In this document: positions 1 to 11,400 of the stretch, one piece after another
Position numbering within the stretch: the stretch's first letter is position 1
Layout of the letters: each line of letters opens with the position of its first letter
Source of the DNA: Prunus persica
Taxonomy: Eukaryota > Streptophyta > Magnoliopsida > Rosales > Rosaceae
Assembly (NCBI RefSeq): GCF_000346465.2
Contig: NC_034011.1
Coordinates: 14,259,339 to 14,323,338 of the forward strand
DNA: 64,000 nt
Direction of reading: 5' to 3'
Program-made: the position numbers and the translations under genes
Notes under the pieces: model-generated
The model's input: the letters and a program-made list of their open reading frames with translations, nothing else
What the model was told of the DNA's origin: nothing
Database searches by the model: none

Positions 1-1
1 T

Positions 2-1033
2 GGTTTCCAACAATCTCGAGCCGATTACTCGTTGTTCACTTTGGTTCGTGGAAACTCTATTACTGTGATATTACTGTATGTTGATGACATGATCATTACA
101 GGAAATGATGAGCAGGAAATTCAGAATCTCAAGCAGTTTCTCAATGGATGTTTTCGGATTAAAGATCTTGGACTATTAAAATATTTTCTTGGTGTGGAAG
201 TTGCACGCTCTAAAGACGGGATTTCAATTTGTCAACGAAAGTACACTCTAGACATATTGGAGGAAGCTGGTTTGCTTGGAGTGAAGCCCACTAAAGTCCC
301 CATGGAACCTGAGTTGGTACTAACGACAACAGGTAGTGATGCCCTCAAGGAACCAGCCCAATATCGACGATTAATTGGAAAATTAATCTACCTCACCATC
401 ACCAGGCCAGAGATTACATATGCAGTGAATACTTTGAGTCAGTTCATGCAAGAACCCAAGCTACACCACCTCAAGGCAGCACGTCATCTTCTTCAATACC
501 TGAAGAACGCACCTGGGCAAGGCTTACTGTTTTCTACAACAAGTCAGCTAAGTTTGGTTGGTTATTGTGATGCGGATTGGGCCAAGTGTCCTATGACACG
601 ACGATCAGTGACAGGATATTGCATTTTCCTTGGAAACTCACTCGTGTCCTGGAAGAGTAAGAAGCAAGTCACGGTGTCTAGATCATCAGCCGAAGCAGAA
701 TACCGTTCGATGGCTGCAGCCACTTGTGAGCTTACTTGGTTAAGATATTTGTTGAGAGATTTACGGGTACCACATTCTGGGCCAGCAAGATTGTTTTGCG
801 ACAATCAAGCAGCCTTACATATTGCTGCAAATCCGGTGTACCATGAGAGAACTAAGCATATCGAGCTAGATTGTCACACAGTTCGTGAAAAGATCCAAAA
901 GGGTGAAATCAAGACAGCTTATGTGCCAACAGGAAATCAGATAGCTGACATCTTTACAAAACCGCTGAGGGCACCCATCTTTCATACGCATCTCAGCAAG
1001 TTGGGTATAATTAACATCCATACTCCAACTTGA
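2..1033 (+). CDS. Ty1-copia polyprotein, C-terminal part (reverse transcriptase end and RNase H)
   Basis: The reading frame is already open at position 2, so the 5' part lies outside the window. It ends at TGA 1031-1033. The reverse transcriptase catalytic motif YVDD is visible near the start. The RNase H domain follows, with its acidic residues in GYCDADWA, SSAEAEYRSM and LFCDNQAA, and the HERTKHIELDCH and DIFTKPL motifs typical of copia ends. No stop or frameshift is seen in this part. The stop is followed directly by a G-rich polypurine tract and the 3' LTR. It acts in reverse transcription of the element's RNA. Lineage within copia (perhaps Ale-like) is a guess. Confidence 0.95.
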   Translation, partial: GFQQSRADYSLFTLVRGNSITVILLYVDDMIITGNDEQEIQNLKQFLNGCFRIKDLGLLKYFLGVEVARSKDGISICQRKYTLDILEEAGLLGVKPTKVPMEPELVLTTTGSDALKEPAQYRRLIGKLIYLTITRPEITYAVNTLSQFMQEPKLHHLKAARHLLQYLKNAPGQGLLFSTTSQLSLVGYCDADWAKCPMTRRSVTGYCIFLGNSLVSWKSKKQVTVSRSSAEAEYRSMAAATCELTWLRYLLRDLRVPHSGPARLFCDNQAALHIAANPVYHERTKHIELDCHTVREKIQKGEIKTAYVPTGNQIADIFTKPLRAPIFHTHLSKLGIINIHTPT

Positions 1034-1040
1034 GGGGGAG

Positions 1041-1251
1041 TGTAAAAGGAAACAAAATAGTCAATGATCTGATTATGATTTAATTAGGAGCAGTTGTAGG
1101 ATAGAATTGTAATCAACATAAATAGGTTCTGTTTACCTAGAATAGCTTCTCTGTTTTCCTAGAATAGCTTTTGTTTACTTGTATAAAACACATGCCTCTG
1201 TATACGGATTATTCAATGAATACAAACCCTATTCTTCATATATCTTTCACA
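1041..1251 (+). repeat. 3' LTR of the copia element, with polypurine tract just before it
   Basis: GGGGGAG at 1034-1040 directly after the pol stop is the polypurine tract. The LTR then opens with TGTAAAAGG and ends with CA near 1249-1251 (TTTCA or TTTCACA). The partner 5' LTR is outside the window, so the exact end and the target duplication cannot be fixed. It is short (about 210 bp), as in many plant copia elements. AATAG-rich and TATAAAA-like sequence near 1183 could hold the promoter. Confidence 0.8.
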
Positions 1252-1700
1252 ACATCGTCCAAAGCGGTTTTGCTGCACACTGATAGATCAAGAAGGGGCC
1301 TTTCGTGGACTACCTTCTTCTTTGTTAATTGCTTTGATGCATTCTCCCTTGTCCCATGGAAAGCATTAGCATATTGCGCAATGAATTCTACATCTTCCAA
1401 AGCGGTCCGCTCAAAGTGCAAGCTACTTGAATCTTCATCGCCATCTGTTGGCCCAAGGAGTCCTCCATCGAATTCCTCTGATGGTTTTGTTACATTTGGT
1501 ACCTCCCCAGTGCCCTGATATAAACCAAATTTTATATCGTCTTTTTGGTACATGGGCAGATCGAGGACCACTGCTTTGCTGGACAGGAGCTGGTCACTAG
1601 CCAAGCTTGGGAGGTCCACGCCGTCATCTTCGTCGTCAGCTATGCTGATGCTTGCAGCTGTGTCCTCATTGATGGCCGCACGCAGCTCTTTGTCTGCCAT
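1252..1700 (-). pseudogene. Unknown host reading frame truncated by copia insertion
   Basis: An open frame starts at ATG 1700-1698 and runs about 150 codons until it crosses into the copia LTR, whose terminal bases supply the last few codons before a stop. The predicted protein is acidic and Ser-rich (DDEDDGVD, GDEDSSS segments), with no domain I recognise. A TATA box lies about 190 bp upstream. The original 3' part is presumably on the far side of the copia element, outside the window. It may be a real gene remnant or a fortuitous frame; length and promoter favour the former only moderately. Confidence 0.4.
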
Positions 1701-1890
1701 ATATGGACTTCAACGTTGCTTTAGATTCCGATCTGCAACGTTGCTATAAGATATGAGGAGCGCTCCAGTGTCAACTGATATTTAAGTAATTAGATACAAT
1801 TAGCGGTGTACGTGTCCTTACCCAATACTGGAGGTGTGGAGGAGCCTGAGAGAGAACGATAGATATAACAACTACAACTCATATGCCACC

Positions 1891-1900
1891 TATATATAAT
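1891..1900 (-). promoter_or_regulatory. Candidate TATA box upstream of the truncated host frame
   Basis: On the minus strand this reads as an A/T run containing TATATA, about 190 bp before ATG 1700. The 14 kb gypsy element begins only 19 bp further upstream (1919), so any upstream control elements were separated from it by that insertion. Confidence 0.35.
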
Positions 1901-1918
1901 AAACTAGGAAGTAGCTAG

Positions 1919-4907
1919 TGTTGGAGGAAAATGTGATCCTCCTAATATAATTTCACCACCACTAATTAAATAACGGGGTTTTATTATCTTAGGTTCGACC
2001 CATTCGAGACGCAAGTCTCTTAATTACAATCCCTTGCTTCAAGGGAACACCCTTTGATTCCATCATAAAGAAACAGAACGTGTGTGTTTGATTTTGCAAC
2101 TGCTCCCAAGTCCAACCTCAGGATGCCTACGTATCCCTTGCTGGAATCAAGCCACTCGTAGTTCAAAGAATCGCAATGAATAAATGACTCATTGCGAGGG
2201 AAATTTGATTTGAATTGTATTGAGAAGTGTTTGAGTGAATTTAGCTGCATAAACCAGGGATTCGATATGGGATTGCATTTGGGATGGTTGCATCTAGATT
2301 GAATCTCCAGACTGCCTACGTACCCTTTCAAAGGGATCAAACCAACATAGTTCGGAATTTGGAAATTAACGGGTAAGTGTGGCCCACTAATTGAGAATTT
2401 CTGTCTGAGAGACTTGGATTTAATCTCATTAGAGTTTTCATGGGTAGATGACCCATGGAAAATTGGATGGTTTTGTACCACTTTCGTTGTTGTCAATGTC
2501 CAAGAAAAATAATGAGTAATTTTAATTATCCCATTAATTTTTCCTAAACATTGACAATTGCGTTTGGGGGTTTTCATAGGTAGATGACCTATGAGAAAAA
2601 TTGGAAATTAATGGATAAGTGTGGCCCACTAATTAAGAATTTGTATTTGAGAGATTTAGAATTAATCTCAATGAAATTTGCATGGGTAGATGACCCATGG
2701 GAAATATTGGAAATTAATGGGTAAGTGTAGCCCACTAATTGAGAACTTGAATTTGAGAGATTTGAATTTAATCTCATTGAAATTTGCATGGATAGATGAC
2801 CCATGAAAAATTGAATGGTTTTGTACCACTTTTCTGGTTGTGAATGTCCAAGAAAAATAATGAGTAATTTTGATTATCCCATTAATTTTCCCAAAAAAAA
2901 TTGACAATTGCACTTGGGAAAGTGTTTTGGCGAAATCTGGTTAAGATGAACCAGAGATTTATACTTGATTGCGGTTGCGTCTATTGGGATGTTAGACTGC
3001 CTACGTACCCTTGACGGGATCAAACCGACGTAGTTCCAAATTTGGAAATTAACGGGTAAGTGTGGCCCACTAATTGAGAATTTGTGTCTTTGGGACAATT
3101 TGGAGATTTTCATAGGTAGATGACCTATGGGAAAAATTGGAAATTAACGGGTAAGTGTAGCCCACTAATTAAGAATTTGTGTTTGAGATATTTGAATTTA
3201 ATCTCATTTGGAATTTGCATGGGTAGATGACCCATGAAAAATTGGATGGTTTTGTACCACTTTCGTTGTTGTCCATGTCCAAGAAAAATAATGAGTAATT
3301 TTAATTATCCCATTAATTCTCTACAATTGACATTTGCATTTGTATCCATGCATGATTTGGAGGATTTGAGATTAATGGGCTTTTTTGATCAACAAGACCC
3401 ATTAATCCATATTGATGCTCCTTTAAAATCTTTTGGGAGTTGAGCTTAATGCTCCGCGCATGACCAATAATTTATTTGGACTGGAGTCACCGTCACAGCA
3501 TGGTTGAGTCACTTGGCACTCTTTTCTGAATAGCTTCTTTGCCACAATGGTTGATTCCCACATTTCTTAGTGTGGCTTTTGAAGTGGTTTTGTACCCCTT
3601 GACATCTGGTGTGGTTTTGTACTACTTGAGTCTTCACTTGACGTTGAGTCTTCACTTGACGATTTGAGAATTAATGGGCATTTTTGGAATTTAAGCCCAT
3701 AATCCATCATTTGCGGACTTCAGGAATTGGAGACTTAAAGGAAATCTCAAACAAAGTGGCTGACGCCATTTGACTTTTCTTCCCTTATTTCGGTGCGAGT
3801 CTTCCTCTTCGTTTATTTGTTGTTGCCATGTGCAGCACCAAGCCAATCCCTCTTTCGTCTTTCTTTGGTTTTGACTTGTTTTTTTTTCCTTTGTTTTTGG
3901 TTTGCTGCACAACACCAAGCTGCCAACAAAACGTGGCTATCCTTTTTTTTCATTTTGTTTGTTTGTTGTTGCTATGTGCAACAACACCAAGCTGCCAAAA
4001 CGTGGCTGTCTTCAACAACTTTTTTTTTTAGTTCATCGTGTCTGTATGCACAAATGCTGTTTCGTTTCTCCATTTTTTTTTTTTGCTGTAACAAACCTTC
4101 GTCGCCGTACAAAATGCAAAGCCTCTCCTCCAAGCTTTTTGTTTGCTGACTTCCCATTTCCAAATGGGTCTGAAGCCAATGGTTCTGTTTAACTCAGGAT
4201 TCCATGGCTGTGCTCCTTCTTTTGTTTTGACAGAGAGGGAGAAAATTGATGAGATTCTCCAAAGGCAGAGGTAGAATCCATTTTTATTTGCTGTGAAATT
4301 AAGCTTCCCCCATGGTTTTGTTTGTGGGTTTTGTACCCAGATTGGATCGGTCACAGAGTGTTTGATTGAGGGTTACACACCCATGATGGATTTTGTATCC
4401 AAGATTTGTTTTGTGGGTTTGGATGCTCAAGGCATCTGTGAGAGAAATCTCACGGTCCTGCTGCATTTAAGAACAACGAACGAAGAACTTCGTGTTTGTT
4501 ACTCTCGGTAGAAATCTATCAGCAAATTCATTTGCTCTTGTATGCTCTCCTCCCCTTCCCAGCGGCTGTTCTTCCCCTGCCTTTGTGGCCTTCCAGTCTC
4601 TTTTTCAGCCTCCTGTTTTTGTGGCCTTGCACCACCGTTTTTTTATCCTTGTGCAGCCTGCCGGCTGCCCCCCTTTGTTCCTAGGCGTCATGCCTCTTAT
4701 AGAGGCTATATTATGACGAGTTTGAATTCAAGCTGATGACCACTTCTCAACCGAGATACTTATCTCTTGGTGTTTCAAAACCACTGAAATACATCTATTT
4801 TATTTTTATATGTTTTTCCTGATAAGATTGTAGGGACAAAAAAAATTCAATTCTAACCCAAGTCAAATTCTTGGTTAATTGCTTTTGTGAAAATTTTCCG
4901 TTCAACA
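1919..4907 (-). repeat. 3' LTR of the 14 kb gypsy element
   Basis: It is 2989 bp long and nearly identical to 13060-16047. Short reading frames inside it are not genes: they recur in both LTRs and have no domain. It contains a set of ~106-bp diverged subrepeats, each centred on a small hairpin (see 2439-3236), and pyrimidine-rich stretches near 3840-4090. Confidence 0.97.
2439..3236. repeat. Six hairpin-containing subrepeats inside the LTR
   Basis: The hairpin CATGGGT-AGATG-ACCCATG (7-bp stem, 5-nt loop) occurs at 2439-2457, 2681-2699 and 3218-3236. At 2575-2593 and 3111-3129 it appears as CATAGGT-AGATG-ACCTATG, with both sides of one pair changed. At 2787-2805 one pair is broken. Spacing is about 106 bp between neighbours (136, 106, 106, 324, 107). 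Flanking text around each (TAAGTGTGGCCCACTAATT) is also repeated. The other LTR carries the same set shifted by 11141 bp, and there the fourth hairpin is unbroken. Confidence 0.85.
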
Positions 4908-5000
4908 GATGCCTTCTCAAGCGTTGTGCATGAAATGACTTTTTATGTGCAACGCTTGATAGCTTTCCCTTTGAACTGCGCATCCCCTGACTTTTCTTGT

Positions 5001-5031
5001 ATTAATTATTATTATTATTATTATTATTATT
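5001..5031. repeat. (ATT)n microsatellite
   Basis: About ten ATT units lie between the 3' LTR and the end of the integrase frame of the gypsy element. The rest of 4908-5100 has no gene and would hold the polypurine tract; only a weak purine stretch (GAGAAGGC on minus) is seen next to the LTR. Confidence 0.9.
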
Positions 5032-5100
5032 TTTGTTGCTCTAACTTTTGCTTGGACCGCCCTTTTGGGTTTTTAGTCCAACGAGCTTTTTTTCTCACCA

Positions 5101-5448
5101 TCAGGCATAAAACTTCTTGACGAATTTTCCATTCACACAAGGGTATACGCACTTGCCTTCGGCGTTTGACAACTCATAGGCACCCCTGGAGAAAACCTTA
5201 GTAATGACGTAGGGCCCCTCCCACTTGGGTTCAAACTTACCGTGCATTTTCCTGGTAATGACAAATGGTCTTCGGACAGTTAAAACCAAATCTCCAATTG
5301 AGAAAGATCTGAACTTAACTTTTCTATTGAATGCCCCTGCAACCTGGGCTTGATATATTTCGAGCTTTTGTTGAGCTGCCAGTCTTTTCTCATCGAGGGC
5401 TTCCAGCTCTGCCAGTCTCACATATGCGTTTTCGTCGGGGTTTGTCAG
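5101..5448 (-). pseudogene. Integrase C-terminal segment cut off by an in-frame TAG
   Basis: It is in the same frame as the gag-pol ORF and separated from it only by TAG at 5451-5449. It encodes about 115 residues ending in KKFYA with a TGA at 5103-5101. Features are the LEALDEKRLAAQQ helix and the FSIGDLVL and KWEGPYVI motifs of the GPY/F-type integrase C-terminal domain. No chromodomain is apparent. Without read-through, this part would not be made, leaving integrase with its catalytic core but no tail. Confidence 0.85.
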
Positions 5449-8400
5449 CTATAGAGCTACCCTTAACGATGGCAATTGGACTTCTAACGGTAGAACAGCC
5501 TCAGAGCCAAACACCAAATTGTAGGGTGTACATCCTGTTGAATTGCATATGGTCGTCCTATAAGCCCATAATGCTTCAGGGAGGCGCTCATGCCAGTCTC
5601 TTTTATTTCCTGAGACCGTCTTCTTTAGGATGTTGCACAGTACCTTATTGAAAGCTTCAGCTTGACCGTTTGACGACGGATTGTAACTCGCGAAAAACGA
5701 GTGTTGAAATCTATACTTCTCGCACAACTTGGTCATGGACTTGCACTTGAAATATAATGCATTGTCGGATATTATCTTCGATGGAACCCCATAACGGTAG
5801 ATGATATGATTCCTTATGAAGTTTGTAACATCGTCTGCTCGTACCTCCTTTAAAGGAATCGCTTCAGCCCATTTAGAGAAGTAATTGGTCGCGGCCAAGA
5901 TGTATTGATGTTGACGTGATGACTTAGGCTTTATCATGCCAATAACATCTAATCCCCAAGCTTCAAATGGCCAAGACAAAGTAGTCGGATGTAATTGTTG
6001 GGGTGGCTGGTGAATAAAGTCTCCATGTAACTGGCAATCTTTGCATGTGGTTGCAAATTTCATTAAGTCTTGGACCATTGTTGGCCAGTAATAACCTAAT
6101 CTCTTCAGTTGGTTTGGGAGTTTTGGACCAGCTTGATGAGCACCGCGAGTGCCAGCATGAGTATCATGGAGGGCCCTAGTTGAGTCTTGTTTTGACAGAC
6201 ACCTTAACAACATACCATCAAATGATCTTTTGTACAAGGTGTCATTTAGGTACAGAAATCGAGTGACTCTGCGTCGGACTTCAGCCTTTTTCCTTGAGTC
6301 ATTTGGCAACTTGCCTTGTCGGAGATACTCGATTATGGGATGGCGCCAATCAAGATCATCTGGTTCCCCCTCACATTCGGAAGCCGTAATGACGTTTGAA
6401 TCAACAACTTCTTCAATTCTCTCTATAGCTGGGAGTAGTAAGTAACGTTCCCCAACAGTGATTTGGATATCCCTTTCGTCAGGTAGTGTTAACGATGCAG
6501 CCAAATTAGCTAGTGCATCAGCTTTATCATTTTCCGACCTCGGGATGTGGCTAACATGGATGTCTTGAAACTGTGACATGAGATACTTTGCCCTTTCATG
6601 GTATGGGACGAGAGTAGTATTTCTGACTGCGTATTGGCCATTCAACTGTCTAACGACTAACTGTGAATCACCGTATGCTTGCAAATAATCAATATGCATC
6701 TCGAGAGCAATTTCAAGGCCAATGATGAGTGCCTCGTATTCTGCCACATTATTGGAACATAAAGCTAGTAAAGAGAATGAGTATGGGATTAAGCCCCTAG
6801 ACGGCGTGATGAATACTACTCCTGCCCCAGCTCCTTTTCCTCTTGCTGCCCCATCAAAATATAACTGCCATATAAGTGCTTCTGTCGTGAACACCTCTTC
6901 GTCAGGCAAATCATTAGATAACTCCATGTTGTCGGGAGTAGGATGAGCAGCCAAGAAATCAGCAAGAGCCTGCCCTTTGATTGCCCTTTGTGGCACAAAC
7001 TTTATTTCGAACTCGGAGAGAAGGAGAGACCACTTGGCTATTCGCCCAGAAAGCACAGGCTTGGACATTAAATATCGGAGTGGATCTGCCTTGGAAATCA
7101 AAATGACTCTATGAGAGAGAATGCAATGTCGTAGTTTCTGTACAGCGAACACCAAAGCGAGGAAGACCTTTTCGATCGGGGTGTAATTTTGTTCTGCCCC
7201 TACGAGAGTTCTACTTAAGTAATATAATGCATTTTCCTTTCCATCCTCGTTGTGTTGGGCGAGCAATGCACCTAATGAGCGTTCTAATGCCGCAATGTAT
7301 AGGATTAGAGGTTTCCCTTTGATTGGCGCCATTAGAACTGGCGGATTTAACAGGTATCGTTTAATGCTTTCCAAAGCATTTTGGCATGCTTGATCCCATA
7401 TCAACGGAACATCCTTCTTCATTAGCTTTGAGAATGGTTGACACCTTCCAGAGAGATTTGAGATGAATCGTCGTATGTAAGCTAGTCTTCCTTGCAGCCC
7501 TTGCAGCTCCCTTAAATTTCGAGGGGGAGGGATTTCACGGATTGCCTTGATTTTTGAAGGATCAATTTCAATTCCACGATGTCGGACGATAAAGCCAAGG
7601 AAGCTACCAGAAGTTACCCCAAATGCACACTTTAAGGGGTTCATTTTCAACTGGTGCTTTCGAAGTCTATCAAAAACTCGTTTTAAGTCCCTCAAATGAT
7701 GTTCTCTTTTTCTGGTTTTGACAACCAAATCATCAACGTAGCATTCAATGGTATTGTGAAGCATGTCATTGAAAATTACCGTCATGGCTCTTTGGTAAGT
7801 CGCCCCTGCATTTTTCAACCCAAAAGGCATCACAGTGTAGCAATATATTCCTTTTGGAGTGCGGAAGGCAGTTTTCTCTTGATCCTCTGGAGCCATTTTT
7901 ATTTGGTTGTAACCCAAGAATCCATCCATAAATGATAGAGCACCGAAACCGGTTGTTGCGTCTACCAATAATTCTGTAATTGGGAGTGGAAACTCATCTT
8001 TTGGGCATGCATCATTGACGTCTCTATAGTCCACACATATACGTAGTGCCCCAGTTTTTTTGAGGACCGGGACGATATTGGACAACCAGGTGGGATATTG
8101 GACCTCTCTGATAAAACCCGCGGCAATAAGCTTGTCAATCTCGATTTCTATTTGGATTGTTAGCTCTGGCCGAAAACGGCGTGGCGCTTGCTTCACCCAT
8201 CGAGCCTCATCAGGTATCCCAAGTTTGTGAACTGCAACGTTTGGGTCTAAACCTGGCATGTCTTGATAACCCCATGCAAATACATCTCGGTACTGTTGCA
8301 ACAGTTGTGTGTATTCTTCTAACTCTTGCGGTGTTAACAAAGCACTGACAAAGATAGGCTTTAGGTTGTCAACTGTACCGAGATTAATTTCTTGCAGATC

Positions 8401-11400
8401 ATCAATTGTGGCTTGACCTCCCTCCTCCATTTGTGGTGGAGCTGGTTGGACTATGTCGATGAATTCCTCAATATCTTGAGGACTATCATCTTGGTCCACT
8501 GTTTCTTCGCAAGAGGTGCAATTGACCTGGACAAGGTCATCCTTTATTTTCACCCTTTTGATCGTTTCGATCACCGCTTTCTCTTGACTCTTAACTTTCC
8601 ATTTCCTTTTATTATGGACCTTCCCTTGTTGAGAACTGGAAGGGTTCTCCAGGTGTTGAAAGACTGAGATGCGGGGTGGTTGTCTGCCCCCTAGGCGTTT
8701 GAACACGGAGATGCGAATCGGCTTTATATTCACCTCATCTTCTCTAAACATAGCTTGTTCCATATTAGTGAGTATCTCAGGCTCGGCGGCTTCTAGATGT
8801 GGCCTTCGAAGAGACACTTTGAGTCCACCACTCTCATTTTGAACTGTGAGGCCAGCATTGCTTTTCTTTGCTTTTCGGCCTTTAAGTTCTATCTTTAATG
8901 GAGCAGATGTTGTTTCTGACAATGATGCCTTTTTGTGAAAAACTACACGTTTACTTGGGCCATCGTTTTTGCCAAAAGTAGTCGAAATGACCAAACTGCC
9001 CCCTGGGATAGACTGATTAATCTTACGAAGAGGACGAGTGTAACTTGCTGTCATTAGTGACTCCATTGTTTGTTTCAATGAGCTTGTTTCCTTTTCACCA
9101 GGCTCCTTTTTTGAAGTCTTGACAATTATCTTTGGCTTGGGAGCCTTTGCAGTCGGGACTTCTCCCACTTTTGAGGATGACGCACCACGAGGTTTTAGCT
9201 TCACTTGGATTACTTTTGAAGGTTTGGATACTTCATTATTTTGGGCTTTTCCTGTTTCAACAGTCGCTCTTTTCTCCTTATCAACCTTTGATGGCTGTGT
9301 AAATGAGAGACCAAGTGGGCTGTAAAACTTCGCATCAGAGTAATTTACCTCTTCACCTTTGAACGGGTCCATGTCAGCTGAAACACTCTTGACTTCCCCA
9401 TCCACCAAGTATTTAAAGCACTGGTGAAGTGTAGAAGGGACTACGCCATATGTATGGAGCCATGGACGTCCTAACAGGACGTTGTATGAAGTATCAGCCT
9501 CGATCACATGGAATAGGGCGTCTGAATATAAGTCTCCTATTTCCATTTGCAATGCGATAGAGCCCATGACCTTTTGCCCAAGTTGATTGAACCCTTGAAT
9601 AGTCAGCATAGAGGGAGACAACTGTCGGGCACTCATCCCTATAGCATGGAGCGTCTTTAATGGGATAATATTCACGGCCGAACCACAATCTAACAAGATT
9701 CGATTAATGGTTGTGCCTCCAACTTCGCCAGTGACATACAGAGGTCGATTATGGAATTTGGACCCAAGTAAAAAGTCATCTTCACCAAAGGTAATTGCTG
9801 CCAGACATGATGCACAAAACTTCGAGGTTTCAGTTGTGTGGACCTCTGCTGATTTGAAACATGACTTATACAAATCTGGGTTCATTAAAGCCATTACAAG
9901 TGCCTCCCTAAGTTCCCTCGACATTTGTAAAGCGTCATAGACACTTAGAGGAGCGGGAATGCGCTTAAGATGAGCTAGAATATCGTACTTAACTATATGT
10001 GATTGTGATGGCTCCTTTGCTTTACTAGTATCGGGCTTAGAATCCTTTGCTTTTGGAGAGGAAGGTGGAACTTCCCCTGCAACAGTTTTTTCTGACAAGA
10101 AGACCTTAATCTCTTTTGCCTTTGGCTTCTTCTCGGTTTTAGAGGGATCAGCTTCCTCATTTTGTTGTGCTTTATCAGCAGATGGGATGCTTCGACCGGA
10201 GCGGAGATTAATCTCATCAACTTCTATGTCGACCTCATATTCCTCCAAAGAAACCATGTTGCATTGAATGACTTCTTCCTCAACTTCAGATTCACTCGAG
10301 AAAAACTCAACTGGCAAAAACTCAGTGAGTGTGACAGGGACCCTTGCGGGTTGCTCATATTCATCTTCTTGGGTGATTTGAACTTTCTTTTGCACTCTCT
10401 TCTTCCTCCTCTTACTTTTCAAGGGTGGCATGCCTCGAATCTTGACAGCCGGACGAGTCGTAAATCTATGATTGGGTGGGAGATATTTAGCCATGTGCTT
10501 GGCCCTTTTAACAAATGTCGTCCACCCCTCAGCAAATTCGTCGGTTGAAGAATCTTCCCATATTTCTAGACTGGGTGCAGCCATGAGCTCATGAAGAGTA
10601 GGGATTTGAAGATCATTAGACCATGGTGCCTTCGGACAAGCATGTACGATTGTACCTCGATTGTCGGTATTAATACCTGCAATTTTCGCTCCATCTAGTA
10701 ATGCAGTGATGGGTGTGAGCTTTTCTTCTATCATATTTGCCGTAGCTGAATGATGTCGGGAAGAGGAGTCTATCTCCAAGCCGCCCTTGTTGAGGAGCTC
10801 TTGGATTTTGTCCTTCAGGATATAACAATCCTTGAGCGTATGACTGACAAGGCGATGATATCGACAATACCTAGGGTCATTTGTCCTGTTGGCCTCAGCA
10901 GGACGTTTTGATTCTGGGAGAGCAATAGCATTGGAGGCCAGAAGTTGGTCAAAGATTTCTTCTACATCATCATCATCAAAAGAATATTTGACCTCTTTGC
11001 GTTCTTTAAGAGTGAGCCTTTTAGGTGGGTCCTTGTTTTGGCCTTTGTCATTTTTCTTTTCAGTTTTGACGAAAGTGGCCAACGACTCTCCTTTTATGGA
11101 CTTCTTGTCATTTTTCTTTTCCCCAAATTGAATTTTTTGGGACGCGGACTTTTGGCGAGCAATTTGTCTTTCAACATTGCTCGCCTTTGACACCAAAGCG
11201 TCAAATGATTGGGGTTCAGCAGTGGCGACAAAAGTCGCAATGTCTGGCATGAGGTTATTGTAGCACATTTGCACTGCTGATTGCTCAGTAATTTTCTCCG
11301 GGCATTGAAGATTGAGACTCCTCCATCTCATTATAAAGTCATTAGCACTTTCCCCTGGCTTTTGGGTAGTTTGAGCTAGGTCCATGATCGAGACCTTCTT

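Noticed and set aside
3793..4192. Overlapping hydrophobic frames (Phe/Cys-rich) in the gypsy LTR
   Set aside because: They arise from pyrimidine-rich LTR sequence, recur in the other LTR, overlap in several frames and have no domain.
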